Below, one piece after another: positions 34,433 to 42,387 of a DNA stretch of 46,281 nucleotides. The notes under the pieces are model-generated. The model made no database searches. It worked only from the letters and a program-made list of their open reading frames with translations, and was not told the DNA's origin. How positions within the stretch are numbered: the first letter of the stretch is position 1; each line of letters opens with the position of its first letter. This DNA is from Halomonadaceae bacterium (GTDB lineage: Bacteria; Pseudomonadota; Gammaproteobacteria; Pseudomonadales; Oleiphilaceae), in contig REBR01000214.1 in assembly GCA_007692645.1 (NCBI GenBank), forward strand, positions 1 through 46,281, read 5' to 3'. A program made the position numbers and the translations under genes.

Positions 34433-35950
34433 CGTATACACAAGGGTGACATGCAGGGTCCGACGCAGCACTTCCCCTTCTTTGCCGGAGAGCCCCACCA
34501 CGGCACTGGCGGCGATAATGTTGTGGGGGGCAATGAGGTTGCCAATGGCTGCGCCAAAGCCCTGGGCACCTTGCAAAGCCAGGGCTGAGTGGCCGGAGCG
34601 CTCAGCGCTGGCCTGCTGGAATTCGCTAAACAGAATGTTGGAGGCGGTTGCGGAACCGGTAACGAAGGTGCCGAGCACCCCCACAAAAGGCGCAAACAGG
34701 GGCCAGAGGCTGCCCGCTGATGCGGCGGCACTGATTGCCAGTGTTTCAATCATCTGTGAATGCACCATGATGCGGGACAGGCCAAGCATGGCTGCCAACG
34801 CCAGTGCTACCGGCACCAGGCGGCGCAGGGCCCGGGACATGGCACCTGCCAACTCGGCTTTCATTTTGCTGCCAAGCAACTTGCGCTGCCACCAGGCCCC
34901 ACCGATAAAGCTGATAAAAAGCAGCGTGCCGGGGTGATAGAGATAGGCGACCCGACCCTCAAAGACAGTAAACTGCCATTGCAGGACGATACTGCTTAAA
35001 GTCCCCTGAATGGGCGGTATCAGTCTCGTCAGCAGAATCAGACCTATTAGCACCAGATAGGGGGCGCCGGCCCTCGCCAGTTCACCAATGCCCTGGGGTT
35101 GTTGGTACCTAGCCCGGTCTGTCCCTTGGTGTTTTCGCCACAACAATAAGCCAGCTACAAAAATCCCAGCCCCCACCAGAGCGCCTCCCAGGGTGGGCAG
35201 CTCTGGTCCCACGTATCGGGCAATCAGATAATAGGGCAACAAAAACAAAACGGCGGCGGCGAAAGTCCAGAACCACACCGATCGATGTAACGTGACTTCC
35301 CGGGGGACTGCCTGATTAATGAAAAGCATCACAAAGAACGCCATCAAAAGGCCAAGCAGGCCGTGATAGGCTGCAATGGAAGTGGAAAGCTCCAAGGCGC
35401 TGAATGGGGACGCGGCAACGAGGGGCAGTATTGGTGTACCAATAGCGCCGAAAGACACGCCAATACCGTGGCCGATAAGAACAATGGTCACTGACTCGAC
35501 TTTGCCAAAGCCCATGCTGACCAGAAAAGGTGCAGCCAGCGCAGCCGCGGTGCCAAAGCCTGCTGCACCTTCCATAAATAAGGCGAAAAACCAGGCGATC
35601 AGTAAGGCGGTGAGGCGCGGGTCTGCAGAAAGGTTACCGATGGCATTCTGTATTCTGGTTATCGCACCGCTGGCCTGCTGCAGCTCATAAATGCACAGGG
35701 CAGGGAAAATAATCCAGAGGATCGTTGCGGCACCGAATACGGCTTCTGCCAGAGCGCCAGCCAGGGCTCCTGTCATACCCAGCTCTGGTAACACCCGGGT
35801 GCCGAAACCAAAGGCCAGGGTTGCCAGCACGACTGTCAGCAACAATCCAGCGCTGCCTGCACTGGCCGCTGACCAGCGGAACCCCAGCATCAGCACCAAT
35901 ATAACCAGTATCGGCAAGCCGGCCAGCAGAGTCTGAATCTCGGGCTCCAT
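34394..35950 (-). CDS. Lactate permease (LctP/LldP family)
   Basis: The protein is 518 residues with about 12-13 hydrophobic segments and the family block GVLGTFVTGSATASNILFSEFQ near residues 420-440. GAAGFGTAAALAAPFL is the other conserved block. It is a proton symporter for L- or D-lactate and glycolate, which can export when the gradient favours it. The start overlaps the ldhA stop (ATGA) and has no clear Shine-Dalgarno of its own, so translation is probably coupled. Pairing with a fermentative D-lactate dehydrogenase suggests lactate export or re-uptake rather than growth on external L-lactate. The 3' end overlaps ppsA by 39 bases. Confidence 0.92.
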   Translation of the reverse strand: MEPEIQTLLAGLPILVILVLMLGFRWSAASAGSAGLLLTVVLATLAFGFGTRVLPELGMTGALAGALAEAVFGAATILWIIFPALCIYELQQASGAITRIQNAIGNLSADPRLTALLIAWFFALFMEGAAGFGTAAALAAPFLVSMGFGKVESVTIVLIGHGIGVSFGAIGTPILPLVAASPFSALELSTSIAAYHGLLGLLMAFFVMLFINQAVPREVTLHRSVWFWTFAAAVLFLLPYYLIARYVGPELPTLGGALVGAGIFVAGLLLWRKHQGTDRARYQQPQGIGELARAGAPYLVLIGLILLTRLIPPIQGTLSSIVLQWQFTVFEGRVAYLYHPGTLLFISFIGGAWWQRKLLGSKMKAELAGAMSRALRRLVPVALALAAMLGLSRIMVHSQMIETLAISAAASAGSLWPLFAPFVGVLGTFVTGSATASNILFSEFQQASAERSGHSALALQGAQGFGAAIGNLIAPHNIIAASAVVGLSGKEGEVLRRTLHVTLVYTLLGGLLALFVFA

Positions 35951-36951
35951 CAGGAAACATGTTCTGTGGTTACACAGTGCATTTCACCACTGCTGTTTTC
36001 ATAGGCAGCGATATTGGACAATGTGACCTGGGCAATAGCGGTAAGGGCTTCTTGGGTAAAAAACCCCTGGTGGCCGGTAATCAGCACATTGGGGAAGGTG
36101 AGCAGGCGCATAAAAACGTCGTCATCAATAATTTCCTGGGACAGGTCGGAAAAAAACAGGTCACTCTCTTCTTCGTAAACATCCAGCCCGAGGTAGGCGA
36201 TTTTCCGGGACTTCAGGCCTGTGATGATGGCCTGTGTATCCACCACTTTGCCCCTGCTGGTATTGATCAGCATGACCCCTTGTTTCATTTGGCTGACTGC
36301 GTTGTCATCAATCAGATGGCGGGTTTGCGGTATCAGCGGGCAATGCAGGGAGATAATGTCCGACTCCCGGAATAACTGATCCAGCTCCACGTAATGGGCG
36401 AACTGCCGGACCTCTGGGTCTGGATCAGGGTCACTGGCGAGTATCCGGCATCCCAGGGAATGCATGATGCGGGCAAAAACATGGCCAATTTCCCCGGTGC
36501 CTACAACCCCCACGGTTTTTCCCCGGATATCAAACCCCAGCAACCCATCCAGGGAGAAGTTTCCTTCCCGCACCCGATTGAAAGCGCGATGGGTTTTGCG
36601 GTTCAGGCCCAGAATCAGAGCCAGCGCATGCTCTGCCACTGCGTGGGGTGAATAGGCCGGCACCCGGACTATTGTCATCCCGAGTTTGTCGGCACAGTGC
36701 AGATCCACATGATTAAACCCTGACGAGCGCAGTGCGATCAGTCTTGTGCCCTGGCGGTGAAGCGCATGCAGGACAGGGGCACTCAGGTCGTCATTGACAA
36801 AGGCACAAACAGCGGGAAAACCATCTGCAAGAGAGGCGGTATCCGGGATTAATTTAACTTCAAAAAAGCACATATCATGGCCGAATTGAGCGTTGACGGT
36901 GTTGAGAAACTCCCGGTCGTACTCTTTTGTGCTAAAAACGGCAACTTTCAT
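35950..36951 (-). CDS. ldhA: D-lactate dehydrogenase, NAD-dependent, fermentative type
   Basis: The protein is 333 residues from the ATG at 36949-36951 (AGGAG 7 bases upstream). A longer frame starting at 37023 is rejected because the predicted transcription start lies inside it. The opening MKVAVFSTKEYDREFL is typical of LdhA. The NAD motif is GTGEIG (151-156). The catalytic residues R233 (TSRG), E262 (YEEE) and H294 (TGHQGF) match the classical Arg/Glu/His set. It reduces pyruvate to D-lactate to regenerate NAD+ when respiration is limited. It is the first gene of an ldhA-lctP operon behind an Anr-like box. Confidence 0.93.
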   Translation of the reverse strand: MKVAVFSTKEYDREFLNTVNAQFGHDMCFFEVKLIPDTASLADGFPAVCAFVNDDLSAPVLHALHRQGTRLIALRSSGFNHVDLHCADKLGMTIVRVPAYSPHAVAEHALALILGLNRKTHRAFNRVREGNFSLDGLLGFDIRGKTVGVVGTGEIGHVFARIMHSLGCRILASDPDPDPEVRQFAHYVELDQLFRESDIISLHCPLIPQTRHLIDDNAVSQMKQGVMLINTSRGKVVDTQAIITGLKSRKIAYLGLDVYEEESDLFFSDLSQEIIDDDVFMRLLTFPNVLITGHQGFFTQEALTAIAQVTLSNIAAYENSSGEMHCVTTEHVS

Positions 36952-37021
36952 GGTCTGCTCCTGAGCCGGGCTCACAGGTACTGCTTGCAGGGCCCTGATG
37001 TTGAAAACGGATGAATAGCCC

Positions 37022-37063
37022 ATTATTTCAGTAACCCGTGTGCTCTCCTTTGACCACCATCAA
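37022..37063 (-). promoter_or_regulatory. Anr/FNR-like box and -10 upstream of ldhA
   Basis: The box TTGAC-CACC-ATCAA (37050-37063) differs from consensus at one position. On the minus strand AATAAT (37027 down to 37022, 5 of 6 matches) begins 29.5 bases from the box centre. This gives a predicted start near 37015 and a leader of about 64 bases. Rightwards, AATAGT (37086-37091) is a weaker alternative for the GGDEF gene at 37222. The gap 36952-37221 otherwise shows nothing clear. Confidence 0.65.
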
Positions 37064-37221
37064 TGCCCCGGTATTCCGCTCAGGGAATAGTAGGGTTCAA
37101 GGATGGTTTTTCGTGGGGGCTGTAAAAACAGTCCTTGCTACTACTTGTTGCCGGTGTGCGTAGGCGTTGCATGGAATATGATTATCCATGCTGCGTTTTT
37201 TGGCGTTCAGGGTGAGATGAA

Positions 37222-38526
37222 ATGAAAGATATCAGTACTAATCGTGAGCCCGCTGAATTGCGTCAGATTTTGGATTATCTTGGTGTCGCTGCTTTCGTGA
37301 TTGATGTGGTGTCGGCTGATGAGTTTCGCCTGGCTGCAATCAATGCTCGCCATGAGCAGCTTAGCGGGATGAAGCACAGCGAGGTGGCCGGGCGCAGTGT
37401 CGATGAGTTGCTTTCCCCAGAGATGGCTGCAGCGATCAAGATCCGGTACCGCCGTTGTGTCGAAAGCAAGGCCGCCACTGATTATCAGGAGACCCTGGAT
37501 CTTCCCATCGGCAAGACTTACTGGCAGACGACCCTGGTGCCTTTTTTTGGTGAATCTGGTGAAGTCACTCGGCTATTGGGTACCGCCGTTGAAATTAGTG
37601 ATCAGATGCGCTTAAAGCTGGAAACACGCTATCAATCCACTGTAATGAGTGCCTACCTGGATGAGTCGACGGACGGCATCCTGGTGGTGGATGCCAACAA
37701 CCAGATCAAAACATGGAATCGCCGGTTCCTGGAAATATGGAATATTCCTGTGGACATCATGCAGGCCGGCGACGGCGACGCGGCGCTGCAGGCCGTTCTC
37801 AAGCAGGTGCATGCCCCCGATAGGTTTGTGCAGCGCATCAGGAAACTCTACACCTTGCTAAAAGAGGACGAACAAGGGGTTTGCATCAAGATGAAGGATG
37901 GCCGGGTACTGGAGCGCAATTCCCAGGGCCTGCATGGAGCCGCGGGAGACTACTGGGGCCGTATCTGGTTCTATCGGGATGTTACCGATCTACAGCGCAT
38001 GACAGAACATCTCCAACACATGTCGCAAACAGACCCGCTGACAGGAATCCCTAACCGCTGGACGCTGAGCGAGGCGCTGGAGAAGGAATACCGCAGGGCG
38101 CAGCGCCATGGTCATCACCTCAGCGTGCTTATGCTTGATTTGGACCATTTCAAGCAGATCAATGACCGCCATGGTCACGGCACCGGAGATGCCGTACTCA
38201 GGGAGTTTGTTCAGATTGTGATGCCCGAAATTCGCACCAGTGACTGTTTTGCCCGCATGGGTGGCGAAGAATTTGTCATTCTTTTGCCGGAAACCAGTTT
38301 GAGTTCGGCCCGTCAGCTGGCTGAGCGACTGTGCCGGGCTGTTGCCGCGTATACATTTAACAGCGCCGATAACGGTTTCACCGCTACGGTGAGCATCGGT
38401 GTAGCGACACTCAGGAGAAATGATGATAACCCGGAGCATTTGCTCAGTCGTGCAGACCAGTGTCTTTATACCGCTAAATCCGAAGGCCGTAACCGGGCTC
38501 ACCCAAGTGGCGATAGCGAAGATTGA
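37222..38526 (+). CDS. PAS-PAS-GGDEF diguanylate cyclase
   Basis: The protein is 434 residues, soluble, with no membrane segment. Two PAS-like domains (about 12-130 and 138-258; the second opens with STDGILVVDANNQIKTWNRRF) precede a GGDEF domain (about 262-430). The domain has TDPLTGIPNR, the active-site GGEEF at 347-351 and an inhibitory RxxD site (R338-T-S-D341). It should make c-di-GMP and be feedback-inhibited. It opposes the EAL phosphodiesterase encoded at 14961-17279. GGTGAG precedes the ATG. It is divergent from ldhA, so redox or oxygen sensing by the PAS domains is attractive but unproven; no haem- or flavin-binding residues could be assigned. Confidence 0.9.
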   Translation: MKDISTNREPAELRQILDYLGVAAFVIDVVSADEFRLAAINARHEQLSGMKHSEVAGRSVDELLSPEMAAAIKIRYRRCVESKAATDYQETLDLPIGKTYWQTTLVPFFGESGEVTRLLGTAVEISDQMRLKLETRYQSTVMSAYLDESTDGILVVDANNQIKTWNRRFLEIWNIPVDIMQAGDGDAALQAVLKQVHAPDRFVQRIRKLYTLLKEDEQGVCIKMKDGRVLERNSQGLHGAAGDYWGRIWFYRDVTDLQRMTEHLQHMSQTDPLTGIPNRWTLSEALEKEYRRAQRHGHHLSVLMLDLDHFKQINDRHGHGTGDAVLREFVQIVMPEIRTSDCFARMGGEEFVILLPETSLSSARQLAERLCRAVAAYTFNSADNGFTATVSIGVATLRRNDDNPEHLLSRADQCLYTAKSEGRNRAHPSGDSED

Positions 38527-38562
38527 GAAAGCCAATACATGACCCGAACGGGACACCAGGCA

Positions 38563-39948
38563 TTACTTGCCCTGGTCACCGAATGCTTTACCGTGAAGCT
38601 CGCGAAAGCTGTCGAGAAAGTAGCCCACCACGCGACGGGGTTCATGGATCATGCTGGCATCCGTTATGAGTCCAAACTGCACAGTTCCGGCATAACTCAT
38701 TATGCTCAGGCCGACCCCCAGATGTCCGGATTGCGGTACCCAGACCAACGGCTGCAGGATGCGTGCCCCGGCGATGGTCATCGGGGATGTTGGCCCAGGC
38801 AGGTTGGTCATCACCAGGGAGGATTTGTCACTGATCTGGTCCAGGGCAAACTTCTCAAGGGCCGCAGGGCCTAAGCCCAGGAGCTCCAGCAGGCCAAATG
38901 TCACCTTCGGCTGGGCGGAGCCTTTGACGTCCGTCAGCGCTTTTTTGACCTTGTGGAAACGTTTGATTGGATCGGGTTCATCCAGCGGCAGCTCCACCAG
39001 AACCAGACCGAACTGGTTGCCCAGTGATTTGATGGGCACGTCTTTGGGGCGCAGGTTGAAGGGAATGGTGACGTGGATGTTGCCCTTGATGTAGCGGTCC
39101 ACCTCCCCAAGGTAGCGCCTCAGGGCGCCGGCAACACTGGCCACGAGCACGTCGTTGACGGTAGCTTCCAGCTGATGGGCAAGTTCTTTTACCTCAGCAA
39201 GAGATAAGGGCTCGGCCCAGGCGATCCGCTTGCGTCCTGACAGCTTGGCATGCAGGCGGGTGTCCGGGTCTCTGGGCATCATGCCGAGATGGCCGAGCTC
39301 CTCGGCGATGTGTTGGCCCTCCTTGAGCCAGTGCTTTATGTGCTCAGGATGGCGCGCCACCGCCATGCCTTCCTCCAGCAGCTCGTGCCCCAGATGCATT
39401 CCCTGCCGGGCGAGCTGCCCCACAGAACCGATCAGGGACTGAACCAGGTTTTCTGCTTTGTGTGGATGGCTTTGGGGTTGCGCAACCTGGCCTTCATCGG
39501 TGAGGGACATCAGCACCTGAACCAGGGCAAGCCCGTCTGCAATACAATGATGCAGGCGGGCCACCAGCGCCGCTCCGCCGCGATAATGATCCACCAGATG
39601 GAATTGCCAGAGTGGATGGCGGACATCCAGTGGGGTGCTGGCGAGGTCCGCAACCAGTTCCTCCAGGGCTTCCTGGTCGCCGGGATCGGGCAGGGCGATG
39701 TGATGCAGATGATTCTCCAGGCTGAAATGGGGATCCGCCTCCCAGAAGGCCCGGCCATCGTGTTCGACGACGCGCTGGGAGAAGCGGTTGTAGCAAAGTA
39801 ACCGTTCTTCCAGCAGCTTGCGGAAGTGCTCCAGGTTCACCTGTCTGTCGAGCACGAGAACACCGGTGATCATCATGGGGTTATCGTCCCGCTCCATGTG
39901 CCACCAGGCGGTGTCAACGGCGGTCATCAGTTCCGGCCTGTCACTCAT
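38563..39948 (-). CDS. Wax-ester synthase / diacylglycerol acyltransferase (WS/DGAT)
   Basis: The protein is 461 residues. The catalytic motif is HHCIADG (133-139), a variant of HHxxxDG. The family blocks PFNLRP and NLPGP (in VMTNLPGPTSPM) are also present, as is the typical opening DTAWWHMERDDNPMMITGVLVL. It esterifies acyl-CoA to fatty alcohols or diacylglycerol, making neutral-lipid inclusions at the inner membrane. The gene ends 36 bases from the convergent GGDEF gene. An Anr-like box lies about 130 bases upstream, suggesting expression when oxygen is low; the mycobacterial homologue Tgs1 is likewise hypoxia-induced. The Shine-Dalgarno is weak. Confidence 0.93.
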   Translation of the reverse strand: MSDRPELMTAVDTAWWHMERDDNPMMITGVLVLDRQVNLEHFRKLLEERLLCYNRFSQRVVEHDGRAFWEADPHFSLENHLHHIALPDPGDQEALEELVADLASTPLDVRHPLWQFHLVDHYRGGAALVARLHHCIADGLALVQVLMSLTDEGQVAQPQSHPHKAENLVQSLIGSVGQLARQGMHLGHELLEEGMAVARHPEHIKHWLKEGQHIAEELGHLGMMPRDPDTRLHAKLSGRKRIAWAEPLSLAEVKELAHQLEATVNDVLVASVAGALRRYLGEVDRYIKGNIHVTIPFNLRPKDVPIKSLGNQFGLVLVELPLDEPDPIKRFHKVKKALTDVKGSAQPKVTFGLLELLGLGPAALEKFALDQISDKSSLVMTNLPGPTSPMTIAGARILQPLVWVPQSGHLGVGLSIMSYAGTVQFGLITDASMIHEPRRVVGYFLDSFRELHGKAFGDQGK

Positions 39949-40047
39949 GCATCATCCCCGATGTTCCCTGGACAAAAATCTAACCTTGCTGAAGATTCCG
40001 GCAACCAAAGATGTCTTATGAATGCCCGGTTTGTTATTGCTCCTGAC

Positions 40048-40088
40048 AGACTACCAATTACTGCCTCGAACGAATTGATCTGGGTCAA
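40048..40088 (-). promoter_or_regulatory. Anr/FNR-like box upstream of the WS/DGAT gene
   Basis: TTGAT-CTGG-GTCAA (40075-40088) differs from consensus at one position. A weak -10 candidate TAGTCT (40053 down to 40048, 3 of 6 matches) lies 28.5 bases from the centre on the minus strand. The only gene it can serve is the WS/DGAT gene starting at 39948, because the other neighbour ends here. Confidence 0.55.
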
Positions 40089-40142
40089 CACCGTCCTTAC
40101 TTAAGCCCCACCTTACTGAAACCCATGCAACGCCTTGCCACG

Positions 40143-41462
40143 TCACCGCTCCAGTTCCGCCAGTTGTTGCTCAATCCGCTGCAATTGGCTTTGTTTGCTG
40201 TTCAGTGCCTGTTGCAGGCGTTGCAGGTCATTGCGGGCCTGAGTGATGTTTTCATTGCCTTTCGCCTGCAGGGCCCTGTGGGTCTGCTCTGCGTTTTGCA
40301 GTTCTGTATCGATTTCCGACAGGGCGCCCTGGAACACGTTACGGGCCTCTTTCTGAGTGGCACGGTTTGCCTGAGTACTTTCTTCACTCAGTGCAGCCAG
40401 CTGCTCACGGTAGTGTTGTGTGGCGACCTGCAGGGCTTCTCTGCGCTGCTCCCTGGCGGCTGCTTCTTTTTCACTAATGGGCGCAAGTTGGTCGCGGTAG
40501 TGGGTTTCGATGGTTTGCCGCTGGTTCTGCAGTCGGGTTTGGGCTTCGCTATTGAAGGCTCTGAACGCGTCGCGCTCCAAACGGCTTCGGGCGTCTCTGA
40601 TATCTGCCTGGTGCTGGTCCCGGGCCTGATTAAGACGCTGTGACCGTTGTTGCTGAGCCGATGCCCGTTCTTTGCGATTGGCTTCAACCTGGTCACTGTA
40701 GGCGGCTTCGATCTCCCCGATCCGTTGCTGATGGGTTTCCCTTAATGCCGCTTCCTGTTGGGAGCGTTCAGCCCGAAGTTCCACGTTGCTTTTCTGCAGT
40801 CCCTGCCGGTGTTGCGCGTTCAGCTGTTGACGCTGTTCCCGGTTGGCCTGCTGGATGCTGGCCAGTGTCGCCGAGGATTCACTGAGCGCCCTGGTATGGT
40901 CTTTCCGCAGCTGTTCCAGGGCTGCCTGTGCCTCGCGGACGGCTTGCTGTTGCTGGCTGATCTCCTGACTGAGTGACTCACCGTTGTCCTTGGCGCGTTT
41001 GATCAGGTTACGGTAGGCGGAGGTTCCCATGACCACATGGTTCCCCTGGAAGGCGGAGGCGGGACGGCCGCCGTCATCCGGGTAGCCGCTCTCCATGTAG
41101 AAGTCCGAATGCCAGTCGCCGCCATAGAGGACCAGCTCACCAATACCGTGCACATTGAATCGCTGGTTTTTTTTCTGCACCTGCTCCAGTACCGGGCTGC
41201 TGAGAAGACTGGCACGTTGCTGATACAGGTGCTCGGCGGGGTAAATGGTGGCCTCGTAACGGACCTGATAGACCGGTTGTGCCTCAGTGCCGACATTTTC
41301 CCTGGCAATCACCTTGAACTGGCGGGCTTCCCAGGGGGGCAGGTTTTCTTGAAGATACTGGGTGAAGGCTTTGCTGACATCCGGCCCATTGTTACCACTG
41401 CAGGCAGTGAGCAGGAAAAGCAGGACAATTAATATTGCCAGGGAGCGGGTGGAGGTTTTCAT
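40143..41462 (-). CDS. Coiled-coil lipoprotein of unknown function
   Basis: The 439-residue start is placed at the ATG at 41460-41462, preceded by AAAGGA; a frame 25 codons longer lacks such a site. The signal peptide ends in LLTAC with C21 as the lipidation site. Residues about 25-150 form a small globular part (QFKVIARENVGTEAQPVYQVRYEATIY). From about 160 to the end is an almost unbroken coiled coil rich in Q, E, A and R with repeated QQR/EQR patterns, finishing QRIEQQLAELER. I do not recognise the family. A long helical lipoprotein could span part of the periplasm as a tether or scaffold (inference). Confidence 0.78.
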   Translation of the reverse strand: MKTSTRSLAILIVLLFLLTACSGNNGPDVSKAFTQYLQENLPPWEARQFKVIARENVGTEAQPVYQVRYEATIYPAEHLYQQRASLLSSPVLEQVQKKNQRFNVHGIGELVLYGGDWHSDFYMESGYPDDGGRPASAFQGNHVVMGTSAYRNLIKRAKDNGESLSQEISQQQQAVREAQAALEQLRKDHTRALSESSATLASIQQANREQRQQLNAQHRQGLQKSNVELRAERSQQEAALRETHQQRIGEIEAAYSDQVEANRKERASAQQQRSQRLNQARDQHQADIRDARSRLERDAFRAFNSEAQTRLQNQRQTIETHYRDQLAPISEKEAAAREQRREALQVATQHYREQLAALSEESTQANRATQKEARNVFQGALSEIDTELQNAEQTHRALQAKGNENITQARNDLQRLQQALNSKQSQLQRIEQQLAELER

Positions 41463-41679
41463 GGTCTGAACATCCTTTGTTAGCCATTGCACTGCCAGGC
41501 CATGGACGTCAGCGGATTGCCCCATAACTGGCTGCAATCGCTGTCAGGCAGGGCTGACTACCACCGTGTGCTTCGCTGCAGTTGATGAAATGAACTCCTC
41601 GAAAAGTTTAAAATAAAACCTGTATAACTAGTAATGATTCATGGGCATTAACTTGAAGTGGTTCTCAAATTTTACCCGG

Positions 41680-42099
41680 TCAACGGACAATGAAAACCGA
41701 TACCTTGCTGCGCTTAACAATGGTTGCGCCATTGGAGTGCACAATATGCAACCTGTCGCCGATACCCGGTGCATGAGATGCCATAACGACCAGGTCCGTG
41801 CCGGTTTCCTCAATCACTTTGAGTAACTTTTCGTCCAGTTCCACTGCCGTGTCAGGACTTTCTATCACCCGACTTTGGGTATCAATCCCATGGGCCTGTC
41901 CCTGTTCCTGAGCAAATAGCGCCAGTTTTTGGGTTAATTCTTTTGGGTTATGGGCTGCAGCCGAGGGTGCCGTATTGGTAACAGTCGCATAACAAAGTGT
42001 GGCGTTGTAGTGTTTGGCCATATCGATGGCGGTGTTTAATGCTTTAGCCATCTTGTCTGTATGTGACAGGTCTACTGGTACCAGAATTTTACTGTACAT
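41680..42099 (-). CDS. Universal stress protein (UspA family), short form
   Basis: The protein is 139 residues, starting YSKILVPVDLSH. AGGA lies 8 bases before the ATG at 42099 but directly abuts an in-frame ATG three codons earlier (42108), so the shorter start is preferred. The last third, LVVMASHAPGIGDRLHIVHSNGATIVKRSKVSVFIV, keeps the Usp fold. The ATP-binding pattern G-2X-G-9X-G(S/T) is weak, so nucleotide binding is uncertain. It is divergent from a second usp gene. Two Anr-like boxes lie between them, one suitably placed for each gene. Confidence 0.9.
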   Translation of the reverse strand: MYSKILVPVDLSHTDKMAKALNTAIDMAKHYNATLCYATVTNTAPSAAAHNPKELTQKLALFAQEQGQAHGIDTQSRVIESPDTAVELDEKLLKVIEETGTDLVVMASHAPGIGDRLHIVHSNGATIVKRSKVSVFIVR

Positions 42100-42164
42100 A
42101 ACGCACATCCTCGATAACGGTAAGGCAATAAAGGGCCACTTGAAAACGGGTAGTTGTATTTAAC

Positions 42165-42205
42165 ATGCTATATGTTGCTGTGCTCCTTGCATTGATCTGT
42201 ATCAT
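42165..42205 (-). promoter_or_regulatory. Anr/FNR-like box and -10 for the leftward usp gene
   Basis: TTGAT-CTGT-ATCAT (42192-42205) differs from consensus only at its last base. On the minus strand TAGCAT (42170 down to 42165, 4 of 6 matches) begins 28.5 bases from the box centre and about 70 bases before the usp start at 42099. Confidence 0.6.
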
Positions 42206-42265
42206 GATTGTGGACTGACGGCCTTCAGGTGCATTCCCCTCCCCTCCCGGTTCTATGAAGGTTGG

Positions 42266-42307
42266 TTGATACAGGTCAACCGCCTTATCCAGCCTTTGAT
42301 ATACATT
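42266..42307 (+). promoter_or_regulatory. Anr/FNR-like box and -10 for the rightward usp gene
   Basis: TTGAT-ACAG-GTCAA (42266-42279) differs from consensus at one position. TACATT (42302-42307, 4 of 6 matches) begins 29.5 bases from the centre; TATACA two bases earlier is an alternative. The usp start is at 42388. Confidence 0.6.
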
Positions 42308-42387
42308 GGCTATTCAGGCCCTGCTGTTATTGCATCACCACTGGTGGCATTCAACAGGTCCCTTTAGTGTCACCAAGGAGAGTGGAC

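Noticed and set aside
36952-37023. Longer N-terminus for LdhA starting at 37023
   Set aside because: The extra 24 residues are not part of LdhA, and the predicted transcription start (about 37015) lies downstream of that codon; AGGAG fits the shorter start.
41580-41595. TTGAT-GAAA-TGAAC as a possible seventh Anr box
   Set aside because: The second half-site matches the consensus too poorly (TGAAC for ATCAA).
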